Shown here piece after piece: positions 36,392-45,231 of a stretch of 64,000 bases of DNA (position 1 is its first letter; the number at the start of each line of letters is the position of its first letter). Under the pieces are notes generated by a model. It was not told the origin of the DNA. It saw nothing but the letters and a program-made list of their open reading frames with translations, and did not search any database. The DNA is from JAMXLO01 sp963719805 (GTDB taxonomy: Bacteria > Pseudomonadota > Alphaproteobacteria > Acetobacterales > Acetobacteraceae). The stretch spans positions 1-64,000 of the forward strand of contig CAVRDF010000002.1 in assembly GCA_963719805.1 (NCBI GenBank), in the 5' to 3' direction. The translations under genes and the position numbers were made by a program.

Positions 36392-36844
36392 TCAATCGAA
36401 CGTCCCAGGCCAGTGCGAACGCGTTGCCCAAAGGATGCCAGCAGCGACCATGCCCGCTATCACATCGTCCGCCATAATGCCGGCGGCACCACCTTGCCGA
36501 TCGGCCCAACCGATTGGGCCTGGCTTGATGATGTCGAGCAGACGGAAAAGCAGAAACGCGGCTAGCAAACCTAATGGCGTTACGTGCAACAGCCCGCAAA
36601 GTGCGACCAATTGCCCTGCGACTTCATCGATCACCACCCACGGCGGATCACCGTCTATGTTCGAGATGCGGATCGACCAGACGCCGGCGAGAACTGTCAT
36701 CAGCGCCACAAAGGAAAGCAGGGCGGGCGATATGTGCAGCAGCAGCGCACCCGGCAGCAAGGTTAGTGCCGATGCAACCGTGCCGGGCGCTATCGGCGCA
36801 TAGCCAACTCCGAAACCGCCGGCGATCAGGCGTGCGATACGCAC
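36392..36844 (-). CDS. pgpA: Phosphatidylglycerophosphatase A
   Basis: PgpA removes the phosphate from phosphatidylglycerol phosphate in the inner membrane, giving phosphatidylglycerol. The 150-residue protein has the family blocks GVGYAPIAPGTVASALTLLP, WVVIDEVAGQLVAL (acidic metal site) and FRLLDIIKPGPIGWADR, then GIMADDVIAGMVAAGIL, with about four membrane helices. Its start lies inside the end of the preceding hydrolase gene (19-base overlap), so it is the third gene of an slt-hydrolase-pgpA operon. Confidence 0.95.
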   Translation of the reverse strand: MRIARLIAGGFGVGYAPIAPGTVASALTLLPGALLLHISPALLSFVALMTVLAGVWSIRISNIDGDPPWVVIDEVAGQLVALCGLLHVTPLGLLAAFLLFRLLDIIKPGPIGWADRQGGAAGIMADDVIAGMVAAGILWATRSHWPGTFD

Positions 36845-37695
36845 GGCTGTTTCGATCTCTCCAGTTCATCGATGAACGCGCGCAGCGCCGCGACAATCGA
36901 CGGCTCGTTCAGCGTTGGCGCGTGACCTATACCGGCCAGGGACACCACGCGCATGTTCTGATGCACCTCTTGCATGCGTGCGATCGTTGCAGGCAGCAGA
37001 ATATTGCTGGCCTCACCCCAGATCAGCAGCAGCGGCAAATGCGCCACGCCACCGAACAGTGCCCATAGATCCCGTGTCTGTCCGTTCAGCAGTCGCGCAA
37101 TCCGTGTGTCCCACACCGGCCGCAACATGCCGTCACCGCGGGGCGCATAGGTCAGCGCTGCCATCGCGCGCCACGCCGCATCGCCATCGAGCGACAAGGG
37201 TGGCAGAACGGCGCGGAGGTAAGTCACCGCCGCCTCGGCATCGGCAAACGACGCGTTGTTGCCGATGAACTGGCGGACGAACTCATGTCCGTCACTGCCG
37301 ACATCAGGACCCACATCGTTAAGCACGACACCGCGCAGCAATGTCGGTCGGGCAGAGGCCACGCCAAGGCTGAGCAGACCACCGAAGCTGGTCCCAATGG
37401 CGATCGCGTCGTGCACGTGCAACGCGGCACAGATGTCCAGCACGTCGCGCAGGCAGGCCTCCGGGGCGTAGCGCATCACGTCGCGCGCACGGCCCGATCC
37501 GCCGCGGCCCGGATAATCCGGCGATATCACGCGTCGCCCCGCACCCAGGGCACCTGCCAGCGTCTCGAAGTCGCCCGAGGTGCGCACGATGCCGGGAAGG
37601 CACAACAATGGCAGTCGCTGCGAACCATCGCGCCACTCGCGGACGAGCAGCGGCAGACCATCCCAGGCGGTGATACGATGGACTATTGCGTCCAT
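36826..37695 (-). CDS. Alpha/beta-hydrolase
   Basis: The 289-residue protein has a complete alpha/beta-hydrolase core: oxyanion region LPGIVRTSGDFETLA, nucleophile elbow GTSFGG (Ser at about 102), acid in the LLIWGEAS strand region and the catalytic His in GIGHAPTLNEP. No signal peptide or lid that would name a substrate; an esterase or C-C hydrolase activity is likely. It overlaps slt upstream by 13 bases and pgpA downstream by 19, so translation of all three is coupled. Confidence 0.9.
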   Translation of the reverse strand: MDAIVHRITAWDGLPLLVREWRDGSQRLPLLCLPGIVRTSGDFETLAGALGAGRRVISPDYPGRGGSGRARDVMRYAPEACLRDVLDICAALHVHDAIAIGTSFGGLLSLGVASARPTLLRGVVLNDVGPDVGSDGHEFVRQFIGNNASFADAEAAVTYLRAVLPPLSLDGDAAWRAMAALTYAPRGDGMLRPVWDTRIARLLNGQTRDLWALFGGVAHLPLLLIWGEASNILLPATIARMQEVHQNMRVVSLAGIGHAPTLNEPSIVAALRAFIDELERSKQPCVSHA

Positions 37696-39615
37696 TTCGC
37701 CAGCAGGGTCGGCGTGGTTTCGCCACGCCGCGCCCGATAGACCACAATGTTCTCCAATACGCGCTGCACGTAGTTGCGCGTTTCGTTGAACGGGATCAGC
37801 TCGATCCAGTCCAGCATATCAATAGGGCCGGTGCGCGGATCGCCATACTCCGGCAGCCACTGATCGACGCGATGCTCGCCGGCGTTGTACGCCGCGATCG
37901 CCAACGGCAGCGCGTTGTCATAGCGGGCGAGCAATTGCCCCAGATACGTGGTGCCGAGCCGCATGTTCTGCGTCGGATCAGAGGTCAACGATACAAGCGT
38001 GACCGGTGAACCGATCTGCTTCGCCACCGCCTGTGCGGTGAATGGCATCAATTGCATCAGGCCGCGCGCGCCGGATGGGCTGATGGCACCGATATCGAAG
38101 CTGCTCTCCTGGCGAATGATGCCAAGCGCGACCGCCGGATCGACCGTACCATCAGGTGGTTCGGCGGCGATCGGCCAACCGGCTTCCGGCAGCATCAGTC
38201 CGTCGCGTCCCATACGGCGTGCGACGAACACCGCGGTATCCGGCAGCCCTAGGCGCAAAGCGAAGCGCGCCGTCAGTGCGCGGTCTGCCGGATCGGGCGC
38301 CAGCTCGTCCATCCGCAGCAGGAAGGCACGCGCGCGATGCGGATCACTCCATGCCACCAGCATTGCAGCGGCGCGCACTACTTCGCGGTCAGTGAATTCC
38401 AGCACCTGCTCGCGCGAATATCCGGGGTCGCGCAGCGCGGTGATACGCCGCGCCAGGCTTGCCGCGTCCTCGCCCAATGCAAGTGCCGCAAGTTGGCCAT
38501 AGAACGTGGTCGGCCACGCCGCGGCACGCTCATATTCCGGCCTGGGATCCTTGCCCGCCGCGGCGGCAGCGCGCCCGAGCCAGTAATAAGCGCGGCCCTG
38601 GGTAATCGCCGCCTTCGACAACGAGGCGAGCGTCCGGAAGTGCGGCGCCGCCGCGCTGGGATCGTTCAATCGGCGCAGTGCGATGAAGCCGGCGAGGTAT
38701 TCGGCGTCTAACAGTTGCTCCGGCGCGATATCGCCGTGGTTGGCACACAGCCAGTAGGCGCCCTTGGCGTCGCCGTCGCGCAGCAGCCTGCGTGCAAGTG
38801 CATTCCGCTCGTTCCAAAATGCCCCGCGTTCATCAGGCGACGCGGCCTGCTGAGCCGCATCTCCGCTGCGCTGCCACAGTGCCAGCGCGTCAGCAGTACC
38901 GATCAGCACGCAACAGCCACCGGGCGTGATCGAGCATGAGGCCGGGACCCGCACGCAGAGCTGCCGGAACCGCCGCCAGCAGCACTTCAGCATTGGGTGC
39001 ATTCTGACGCAGCGCGATCCGCGCCTCTGCGGCGGCCCGGTGCGGCGGGTCGAGCCGCGTCACCTGCTTCGATGCCGTGGCGATGTCGCGCCATGCGAGA
39101 TGCTGGAAACGCTCCCACTGATCCTCCGGTCCCAGCGCACCTGACCAACGGCGCAGGAATCCAGGATCGTCGGCAACGCCCGCGATCCAGGCGCGTCGCG
39201 CATCCTCGTTGGCTTGCTCGCGACGGCCGGCGTTCTGCTCGGCCTCGGCACAGTGCAGCATGGCCTGCGGCAGCGTCAGCCGGTCGCGCTCGCATTGCGA
39301 CAGTGTGGCAGCGAGGTCGGGCTCGCTGACGATAGCTTCCTGGCGGCGAAGCTCGAGCAGCGGCTGGTTCGGCCAGTCGGGATTCTGCGCGATGAAGCTG
39401 GTGATCTCATCCGCCGTGGCGGCGCCCGGCGCGAGCAGCCGGTAGTAGGTGACCAGCTTGACAGCAACCGGATCGGCATAGCCAGCGGCAGCGGCCTGCG
39501 CGTCCGCCCATCGATCGGCACGCAGCGCCGCGATTGGATCGCCGGTCTGCGCCAAAGCAGGCCAAGCGGCCAGCAGCGCCGGGACAGTGAAACGCAGGCG
39601 AATCGAGAGCCGCAT
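37683..39615 (-). pseudogene. slt: Soluble lytic murein transglycosylase (Slt type), one frameshift
   Basis: Slt70-type enzymes cleave peptidoglycan glycan strands in the periplasm, leaving 1,6-anhydro-muropeptides. The first frame (39615-38890) has a signal peptide (VPALLAAWPALAQ) and the superhelical N-terminal domain, ending LDHARWLLRADRYC. The second frame resumes with TADALALWQRSGDAAQQAA. It contains the whole catalytic SLT domain: GIIRQESSFDIGAISPSGAR (catalytic Glu), GLMQLMPFTAQAVAK, LAIAAYNAGEHRVDQWLP and ETRNYVQRVLENIVVYR. One extra base at about 38896-38900 explains the shift. All else is well conserved, so sequencing error is as likely as mutation. Divergent from dapA. Confidence 0.88.
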
Positions 39616-39710
39616 TGGACCTTTCTAACCCGGCTGGCCTTGCGGTGCATCTCCCGCACGCCTAGCCTTCGCAACACACACCACAAGCCGGCAAACCCGA
39701 GGAGAGGGAT

Positions 39711-40589
39711 ATGTTCAAGGGATCGCTCGTCGCTCTGATCACCCCAATGCGTGCGGACGGGGCGGTCGACGAGAAGGCCTATGCCGAGTTCGTGGACTGG
39801 CAGATCAAGGAAGGCACCGACGCCGTCGTGCCGGTAGGCACCACCGGTGAGTCACCGACGTTGTCGCATGACGAACACAAGCGGGTGGTGGAGATTGCGA
39901 TCGACGTCGCGCGTGGCCGCGTACCGGTCATTGCCGGCGCCGGTTCGAACAGCACCGCGGAAGCGATCGATCTCGCACGCCATGCCAAAAAGGCCGGCGC
40001 GGACGCGACGCTGGTGGTGACGCCGTACTACAACAAGCCTACGCAGGAAGGCATGTACCTGCACTTCAAGGCGATCGCCGACGCCGTCGATCTGCCGATG
40101 ATCATCTACAACATTCCACCGCGATCGGTTGTCGACATGAGCGTCGAGACCATGGCGCGGCTGGCGAAGCACAAGAACATTGTTGGCGTGAAGGACGCGA
40201 CAGCGAACCTGACACGGCCATTGCACACGCGCCGCGCCTGTGGCGAGGACTTCTGCCAGTTGTCCGGCGAGGACCATACCGCCTTATCGTTCAACGCCGC
40301 CGGCGGCGTGGGCTGCATCAGCGTCACCGCCAATGTCGCACCTCGGCTGTGCGCGGCGATGCATGACGCTTGGATGGAGGGACGGTTCGGCGAGGCGATG
40401 GCAATCCAGAACCGTCTGGTGCCACTGCACGACGCGCTGTTCACCGAGACCAGCCCCGGCCCAGTGAAGTTCGCGGCGAGCCTGCTGGGCAAGACCAGTG
40501 AGCACTGCCGTCTTCCGTTGGCGCCCCTGATGGAAGCCACGCGGACCAAGGTCCGCGCGGCGATGACGGATGTCGGGTTGCTGAACTGA
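39711..40589 (+). CDS. dapA: 4-hydroxy-tetrahydrodipicolinate synthase
   Basis: DapA condenses pyruvate with aspartate semialdehyde, the first committed step to diaminopimelate and lysine. The 292-residue TIM barrel is complete: GTTGESPTLSHDEHKRVVE (Thr-Thr of the active site), VVTPYYNKPTQEGMYLHFKA, the Tyr in IIYNIPPRSVVD, the Schiff-base Lys in NIVGVKDATAN, and the substrate loop SGEDHTALSFNAAGGVGCIS. The ribosome site GGAGAGGG precedes the ATG. In relatives smpB usually follows; here a 2.7-kb insert separates them. Confidence 0.98.
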   Translation: MFKGSLVALITPMRADGAVDEKAYAEFVDWQIKEGTDAVVPVGTTGESPTLSHDEHKRVVEIAIDVARGRVPVIAGAGSNSTAEAIDLARHAKKAGADATLVVTPYYNKPTQEGMYLHFKAIADAVDLPMIIYNIPPRSVVDMSVETMARLAKHKNIVGVKDATANLTRPLHTRRACGEDFCQLSGEDHTALSFNAAGGVGCISVTANVAPRLCAAMHDAWMEGRFGEAMAIQNRLVPLHDALFTETSPGPVKFAASLLGKTSEHCRLPLAPLMEATRTKVRAAMTDVGLLN

Positions 40590-40800
40590 GCCTGCCGCCC
40601 GGCACGTTGCATCGAAGCCGGGCCGTGCGTGTCCCGCATTTGCGACATCACGGGTTCTTGACAGCTTAACAGCGCGCCATAAGCGCTCCCGCGGAATGAG
40701 GCCTCGACCCCGCGCGTATGCGATTCGGGAGGCCGGCGCTGCCACGTAAGTGGCGCGTCGGCGCCGGTACGCGAAATCTCGATTGGGGGAGGATGAGTTC

Positions 40801-41964
40801 GTGCGACCTGCATTCACACCAGGAAAACTCGGCTTTGCGACAGCATTCGCTGTGAGCGCATTCGGCATCGCGACAGGCCAGTCCGTTGCTGCGCCCTATG
40901 TCCAGACGAACCTTGTCTCGGACATCCCCGGTCTCGCTGTCATCACCGACGGCGAGTTGCATAACTCGTGGGGGGTTTCAGAGAGTTCCACCAGTCCGTT
41001 CTGGATCTCAAACCAGGGCACGAATACCACGACGCTTTACAGCGTGAGTGGTTCCACAGGCGTCAGCAAGGTGGTTATCAATCCTCCCAGCGGGTTCGTT
41101 GCGATTCCGACGACCATGAGCGGGCCACAGGGTCCCACCGGTCAGGTCAACAACGCCAACACGTCCTCTTTCTCGGTGGGAAAAGGTGGTGATGGCGGGT
41201 CCGCTCACTTCATCTTCGCCAATCTGAACGGCACGATTTCCGCCTGGGACGCCGGCACGACAGCGTTCATCCAGACGACCACAGTGGGTGCCGTGTATAC
41301 CGGCCTCGCCATCAACGCGGCGCAAACCAGGATTTACGCTGCCAATGACGCTGGAGCCGGCCGCATTGACGGTTTCGATAGCGCCTTTGCGCCGCTAAGT
41401 CTCCCGGGTGCGTTTGTCGATCCGAACCTGCCCGTGGGGCTCGTCCCCTTCAACGTGCAGGACATTGGCGGCAAGGTATATGTTACCTATGCGCCCGCCG
41501 GACGACCGAACATGATCGCCGCCACCGCGGGAATGGGGGTCGTGGACGTCTTCGATGAGAATGGCAACTTTCTGCAACGGCTCATCACTGGGGGCCCGCT
41601 CGCGGCACCATGGGGCGTTGCCCTTGCTCCGGCCGGCTTCGGCGCGTTCGGAGGCGACCTGTTGGTCGGCAACTTCAGCTTCGTGGACAGCGGGATCAAC
41701 GCCTTCGATCCAATAACCGGCAAGTTCATGGGCACCATCCCGATCAGCGTCGGCGCGGGCAATACGCCAGGCGGCCTGTGGGATCTGACGTTCGGCAATG
41801 GCGGCAATGGCGGCAGCGCGGACGCCCTCTATTTCTCCGATGGGATCAATGGCGAAGCCGATGGCCTGTTCGGCGTCCTGACGGTCGCGGTGCCGGAACC
41901 GTCAAGCTTCGTTCTGCTGAGCGCCTCGGTGGCGTTGCTCGGCCTGCGCCGCAAGAGACGCTGA
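40801..41964 (+). CDS. TIGR03118 family PEP-CTERM protein
   Basis: The 387-residue secreted protein starts at GTG 40801 (site GGGGGAGG; a GTG at 40750 is a poor alternative). It has a signal peptide to about residue 33 (VSAFGIATGQSVAA), then a six-bladed NHL/beta-propeller-like body of the TIGR03118 family (ELHNSWGVSESSTSPFWISN, then VYTGLAINAAQTRIYAAND, and APWGVALAPAGFGAFGGDLL). The PEP-CTERM signal is VPEPSSFVLLSASVALLGL, then RRKRR. It should be sorted by exosortase to the envelope, presumably linked to exopolysaccharide. Its function is unknown. Confidence 0.9.
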   Translation: MRPAFTPGKLGFATAFAVSAFGIATGQSVAAPYVQTNLVSDIPGLAVITDGELHNSWGVSESSTSPFWISNQGTNTTTLYSVSGSTGVSKVVINPPSGFVAIPTTMSGPQGPTGQVNNANTSSFSVGKGGDGGSAHFIFANLNGTISAWDAGTTAFIQTTTVGAVYTGLAINAAQTRIYAANDAGAGRIDGFDSAFAPLSLPGAFVDPNLPVGLVPFNVQDIGGKVYVTYAPAGRPNMIAATAGMGVVDVFDENGNFLQRLITGGPLAAPWGVALAPAGFGAFGGDLLVGNFSFVDSGINAFDPITGKFMGTIPISVGAGNTPGGLWDLTFGNGGNGGSADALYFSDGINGEADGLFGVLTVAVPEPSSFVLLSASVALLGLRRKRR

Positions 41965-41972
41965 TCCAACCC

Positions 41973-42010
41973 GGTAGCCGTGGCCGGCCCGGTGCCGGCC
42001 GTGAGCTACC
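41973..42010. terminator. Bidirectional hairpin between converging genes
   Basis: GGTAGC (41973-41978) pairs with GCTACC (42005-42010), and inside it GGCCGGC with GCCGGCC around loop CCGGT. The structure sits between the converging PEP-CTERM and hydrolase genes and includes the hydrolase stop codon. No T-run. Confidence 0.55.
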
Positions 42011-43184
42011 CGACCCGGCCGGTGTCTGTTTGCATCGCCTGAGCAAGAAACTGTTGGCGCTCGACTGCCGAACGCAATGTGACCGGTACGGGCAGACCGT
42101 CAAAACGGCCGAACGAAGGTGCATTGACTGCTGCCGGAACTCCATGCGCGCGCAGTTGCACGCATGTCATGGCATCGCTTGCCAAGAGAGCGCGCACCAG
42201 CGCGCGATTTCCATCATTGGTATAGCAGGCCCAATGGTTCAGGTTCGCAGTCGGATGCGAGTCTTCCTCAGCCAGCGGATTAACCGTGTACCGCTGGCCG
42301 TCTGGTGCATTGCCGCCAGCGAGCCAGTTGCTCAGGTTGCGGTTGTCGAGCTGCAGGTCGACCCACCGGGTATTGCTGCCGCCGACGCCGTCATAGCCGA
42401 CGACGCATGCCTCAAGCGTGCGATTGGCCCGCATCGGATGGCACATCTGGTCAGCGCCGAGCCGCAGCACGCTGTCGGTCCGGTTCACCACATTGATCAC
42501 GTCGAACGGGCACGCGGCGAAATTGCTGGCCGCGTCGGCGCAGAATTCCGCGCCATCCATCAGCACGACGCGATCGAGATTGGCCGGCATGTGTCCGCGC
42601 AAGAGCCGGATCGCCTGGCTGATGGTACGAGTGCCAAGACTGTGCGCGAGCACCCGGACGGTCACCCGCTGGTCTGACAGGGCTGCCAGGACGGAGGCCA
42701 AGGCGCGTGCGGCCAGCGGCGCCAGATCGAACACCGCATACTGGTAGCTGTTGCTCCAGCCTGCCTTGGAAGTTTCTGCCAGGCCCGCCTCGGACCGATA
42801 GGTGAAGGCAATCGCGTTCTCAGCGGGGTGCTGGCCATTCTCGTCGCATTCACCGACCAGCGGCAGCCAACTAAGACGGCGGTTCACCACCGGCGGCATG
42901 CCGTAGATCAGGTTGAATGGGTCGTCGGAATCATGGACGCCGGTGACGATCGGGTTGAAAAGATAACCATGCACCATCACGATCACCGGCTCCGGGCGAA
43001 CGCCCCTCTCCCGTATCCAGGCCGCAATCGCCGCGGTCAGCCCCGGCCCCGGTGCGGCGAAATTGCCGTCGGCCTTGGGGAACCCCTGCAGCAGGGCGCG
43101 ATTCCGATCGAGCAGCCGATCCGTCGTGTCGCCATATTGGCTTGGAGCGCCGGCGGCCACTGCATCGTACATCAACCGAAGCAT
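42006..43184 (-). CDS. Alpha/beta-hydrolase with AHSLGTR nucleophile elbow
   Basis: The 392-residue protein has an alpha/beta-hydrolase layout: VIVMVHGYLFNPIVTG (oxyanion strand), YRSEAGLAETSKAGWSNSYQ, the elbow VRVLAHSLGTRTISQAIRL (catalytic Ser), a DAAD-like acidic segment and a C-terminal DSHPTANLNHWAC that may supply His. It resembles DUF900/esterase-like hydrolases, substrate unknown. No clear signal peptide. Good ribosome site (GAGGGAG). It lies divergently from smpB within the insert that separates dapA and smpB. Confidence 0.75.
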   Translation of the reverse strand: MLRLMYDAVAAGAPSQYGDTTDRLLDRNRALLQGFPKADGNFAAPGPGLTAAIAAWIRERGVRPEPVIVMVHGYLFNPIVTGVHDSDDPFNLIYGMPPVVNRRLSWLPLVGECDENGQHPAENAIAFTYRSEAGLAETSKAGWSNSYQYAVFDLAPLAARALASVLAALSDQRVTVRVLAHSLGTRTISQAIRLLRGHMPANLDRVVLMDGAEFCADAASNFAACPFDVINVVNRTDSVLRLGADQMCHPMRANRTLEACVVGYDGVGGSNTRWVDLQLDNRNLSNWLAGGNAPDGQRYTVNPLAEEDSHPTANLNHWACYTNDGNRALVRALLASDAMTCVQLRAHGVPAAVNAPSFGRFDGLPVPVTLRSAVERQQFLAQAMQTDTGRVG

Positions 43185-43278
43185 TGTCTGGTCTCCCTCT
43201 CCGATGCTCGCGAGGTTGCACTCGAGGCGTTATGATCTAAATCACAGGTCCCCTGCAGGTTTGGAACGAAGACGCTAC

Positions 43279-43764
43279 ATGGCAGACCCGAAGACCAAGA
43301 AAGGCCTGATCGCTCACGGCATCGCGGCGCAGAACCGCAAGGCGCGGTTCGACTACACGATCAAGGATACCGTCGAGGCCGGCTTGGTGCTGAAGGGCCC
43401 CGAGGTCAAGTCGCTGCGCCATGGCCGCGCCACCCTCTCGGAGGCCTGGGCCGGCGAGCGGGACGGCGAGATGTGGCTGTTCAACGCCTATATCCCGGAG
43501 TACCAGGGCGGCGTGCTGTCACGCTTCGAGCCGCGCGCACCACGCAAGCTGCTGTTGAAGCGCAAGCAGATAAGTTCATTGGCTGGTACTGTGGCGCGCG
43601 ACGGCGTCACGCTGGTGCCGCTGCAAATCCACTTCAACGACCAAGGGCGCGCCAAGGTGCTGCTGGGCTTGGGCGAAGGCCGCAAGAAGCAGGACAAGCG
43701 CGCCGCTATCGCCGCACGGGACTGGCAGCGCGACAAGGCGCGCCTGCTGCGGGCGCGCGGATGA
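43279..43764 (+). CDS. smpB: SsrA-binding protein SmpB
   Basis: SmpB binds tmRNA and delivers it to stalled ribosomes for trans-translation. The 161-residue protein has the complete family: AAQNRKARFDYTIKDTVEAG, LKGPEVKSLRHGRATLSEAW, FNAYIPEYQGG, PRAPRKLLLKRKQI and the basic C-terminal tail KRAAIAARDWQRDKARLLRA. The ATG at 43279 is chosen by family length. The tmRNA gene itself is not in the window. Confidence 0.97.
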   Translation: MADPKTKKGLIAHGIAAQNRKARFDYTIKDTVEAGLVLKGPEVKSLRHGRATLSEAWAGERDGEMWLFNAYIPEYQGGVLSRFEPRAPRKLLLKRKQISSLAGTVARDGVTLVPLQIHFNDQGRAKVLLGLGEGRKKQDKRAAIAARDWQRDKARLLRARG

Positions 43765-43776
43765 TCCCAACAGAGG

Positions 43777-44175
43777 GTGCAGGCCGTGGCTGGTCCGTAT
43801 ATTGCGAAGGCGTCTGACCTTACCGCAAAGACCAGGTGCTTTGGGGACGGCGAGTGCGTCGCACTGGTCCGTGCGCTGACCGTTGCCCCAAGTCATCAAC
43901 TTTGGTGCGAAGGCACGAAACTCGCCGATGCTATTCGGGCACCCAATGGCATAGCCGGGGGAACCGCGATCGCGACATTCGTCAATGGCGTCTATCTGTC
44001 GCTCCAACATGGCAATTACGCCGCGCTGTTTGTTTCAGCAGCACCGGATTTCAGCAGTGTGGTTGTCTTCGATCAATGGAAGGGTCAACTGCCACACCTG
44101 CGCACGCTCTACTTCGATCGCCCTGCCACCAACTCAGCCTCGAACCGAGCGGAAGCATTTGCGGTGATCGTTTGA
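43777..44175 (+). CDS. BPSL0067-like family protein (NlpC/CHAP-like fold)
   Basis: The 132-residue product matches the pattern of BPSL0067-type proteins: start AGPYIAKASDLTAK, the Cys motif FGDGECVALVRAL (probable nucleophile in a cysteine-hydrolase fold), the segment WCEGTKLADAI, then GGTAIATFVNGVYLSLQHGN, and VVVFDQWKGQLPHLRTLYF. It ends SNRAEAFAVIV. As I recall the family, the usual His in GNHAA is Tyr here (GNYAA), so activity may be lost or depend on another His. No signal peptide. The start is a GTG at 43777. It is followed at once by a STY0301-like gene, a pairing suggestive of an effector and immunity protein. Confidence 0.65.
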   Translation: MQAVAGPYIAKASDLTAKTRCFGDGECVALVRALTVAPSHQLWCEGTKLADAIRAPNGIAGGTAIATFVNGVYLSLQHGNYAALFVSAAPDFSSVVVFDQWKGQLPHLRTLYFDRPATNSASNRAEAFAVIV

Positions 44176-44199
44176 GTCTTCGAACTCATCTTTTGCGGC

Positions 44200-44586
44200 G
44201 TGCTGGCATTCGCGCTGTGGGCATCAACGGCGGGTACTGCGGCAGAGCGCCATGCGCTGGAATGTCCCGCGCAAGCGCCGGCAGCTTGGATTGGCGTGCA
44301 CGGAGCGTTGGTTGGCGTCAGTGTATTGTCAGCGCGACGTGGCGAGACGATCGATGAAACCGCACCGCCCGACCTGGTGCCGGACGATCAGCGCACGCGG
44401 AATGGCATATTGCATTCGGTCTGGCGGATGAATTCGGATGGCCCGGACTGGCTGTTTTCCGTGTGGTGCCGCTATGCGGGCACCGGGCAGGTGCTGAAAC
44501 TCGACGCCCCCAAGGTCAGGCGCTGCGAATATACCACGTCCGCAGCGCATCCCGAGCGCCCGCCGCAAGCAATGGTGTGCGACTGA
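44200..44586 (+). CDS. STY0301-like periplasmic protein
   Basis: The 128-residue product starts at GTG 44200 with a short hydrophobic leader (MLAFALWASTAGTAA), then HALECPAQAPAAW and a beta-rich body. LVGVSVLSARRGETIDETAP, PPDLVPDD, RMNSDGPDWLFSVWCRYAGT and LKLDAPKVRRCEYTT fit the STY0301 pattern, a small secreted family found in type VI secretion regions and next to BPSL0067 proteins. Four Cys could form two disulphides. The gene is in frame with the preceding one, separated by its TGA and eight codons. Its own TGA overlaps the next ATG. Confidence 0.6.
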   Translation: MLAFALWASTAGTAAERHALECPAQAPAAWIGVHGALVGVSVLSARRGETIDETAPPDLVPDDQRTRNGILHSVWRMNSDGPDWLFSVWCRYAGTGQVLKLDAPKVRRCEYTTSAAHPERPPQAMVCD

Positions 44587-45224
44587 TGGTGAATGACAAG
44601 CTGATCGAGGCGAAGCAGCGCTGGGCGCGGGAAGGCCGGCTGCTCACCGGTACCGAAGCAGACCCCAAGCGCGATCGGCTGCCGCCAGGCCAACGTCTGG
44701 TGCACGACTGGCCGGTGCTCGATCTTGGCGCGGAACCGAATGTCACGCCGCAGAAGTTCCGCCTCGATGTCGACGGCGTAGTGGAACACAGGCTCAGCCT
44801 GTCGCTCGACGAATTCATGGCACTGCCGCAGAGCGAAAGCACCTCGGATATCCACTGCGTCACCCAATGGTCACGCTACGACAACCACTGGAGGGGTGTC
44901 TCAGCCCAGGCACTGCTGGCGATTGTGCAGCCGAAGCAGGAAGCACGGCACGTGATCCTGCATAGCTTCGATGGCTACTCGACCAACCTATCGCTGGAGC
45001 AGTTCGATCAGCCGGATGTATTCCTGGTGCACGAATGGGAAGGCAAGCCGCTGACCCGCGCTCACGGCGGACCGGTGCGCATGCTGATTCCACGGCTGTA
45101 TTTCTGGAAATCGGCGAAGTGGTTGCGACGCATCAAGTTCACCATCAGCGACCATGCGGGATTTTGGGAGAAGCGCGGCTATCACAACAATGGCGATCCC
45201 TGGAGCGAGGAACGCTATAGCTGA
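44586..45224 (+). CDS. Sulfite-oxidase-like molybdenum-cofactor protein (YuiH type)
   Basis: The 212-residue protein has the sulfite-oxidase molybdopterin fold: LVHDWPVLDLGAEPNVTPQK, the Mo-binding Cys in SDIHCVTQWSRYDNHWRGV, LHSFDGYSTNLSLEQF and HEWEGKPLTRAHGGPVRMLI. The ending KWLRRIKFTISDHAGFWEKRGYHNNGDPW closes the domain. It lacks a Tat signal, unlike MsrP (YedY), so it is probably cytosolic like YuiH. Substrate unknown. Its start overlaps the STY0301-like stop, so all three genes (43777-45224) may be one transcript. Confidence 0.9.
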   Translation: MVNDKLIEAKQRWAREGRLLTGTEADPKRDRLPPGQRLVHDWPVLDLGAEPNVTPQKFRLDVDGVVEHRLSLSLDEFMALPQSESTSDIHCVTQWSRYDNHWRGVSAQALLAIVQPKQEARHVILHSFDGYSTNLSLEQFDQPDVFLVHEWEGKPLTRAHGGPVRMLIPRLYFWKSAKWLRRIKFTISDHAGFWEKRGYHNNGDPWSEERYS

Positions 45225-45231
45225 ACGTCAC

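Noticed and set aside
41610..42677. Plus-strand open frame of 355 residues
   Set aside because: It spans the end of the PEP-CTERM gene in another frame and the opposite strand of the hydrolase; no homology pattern.
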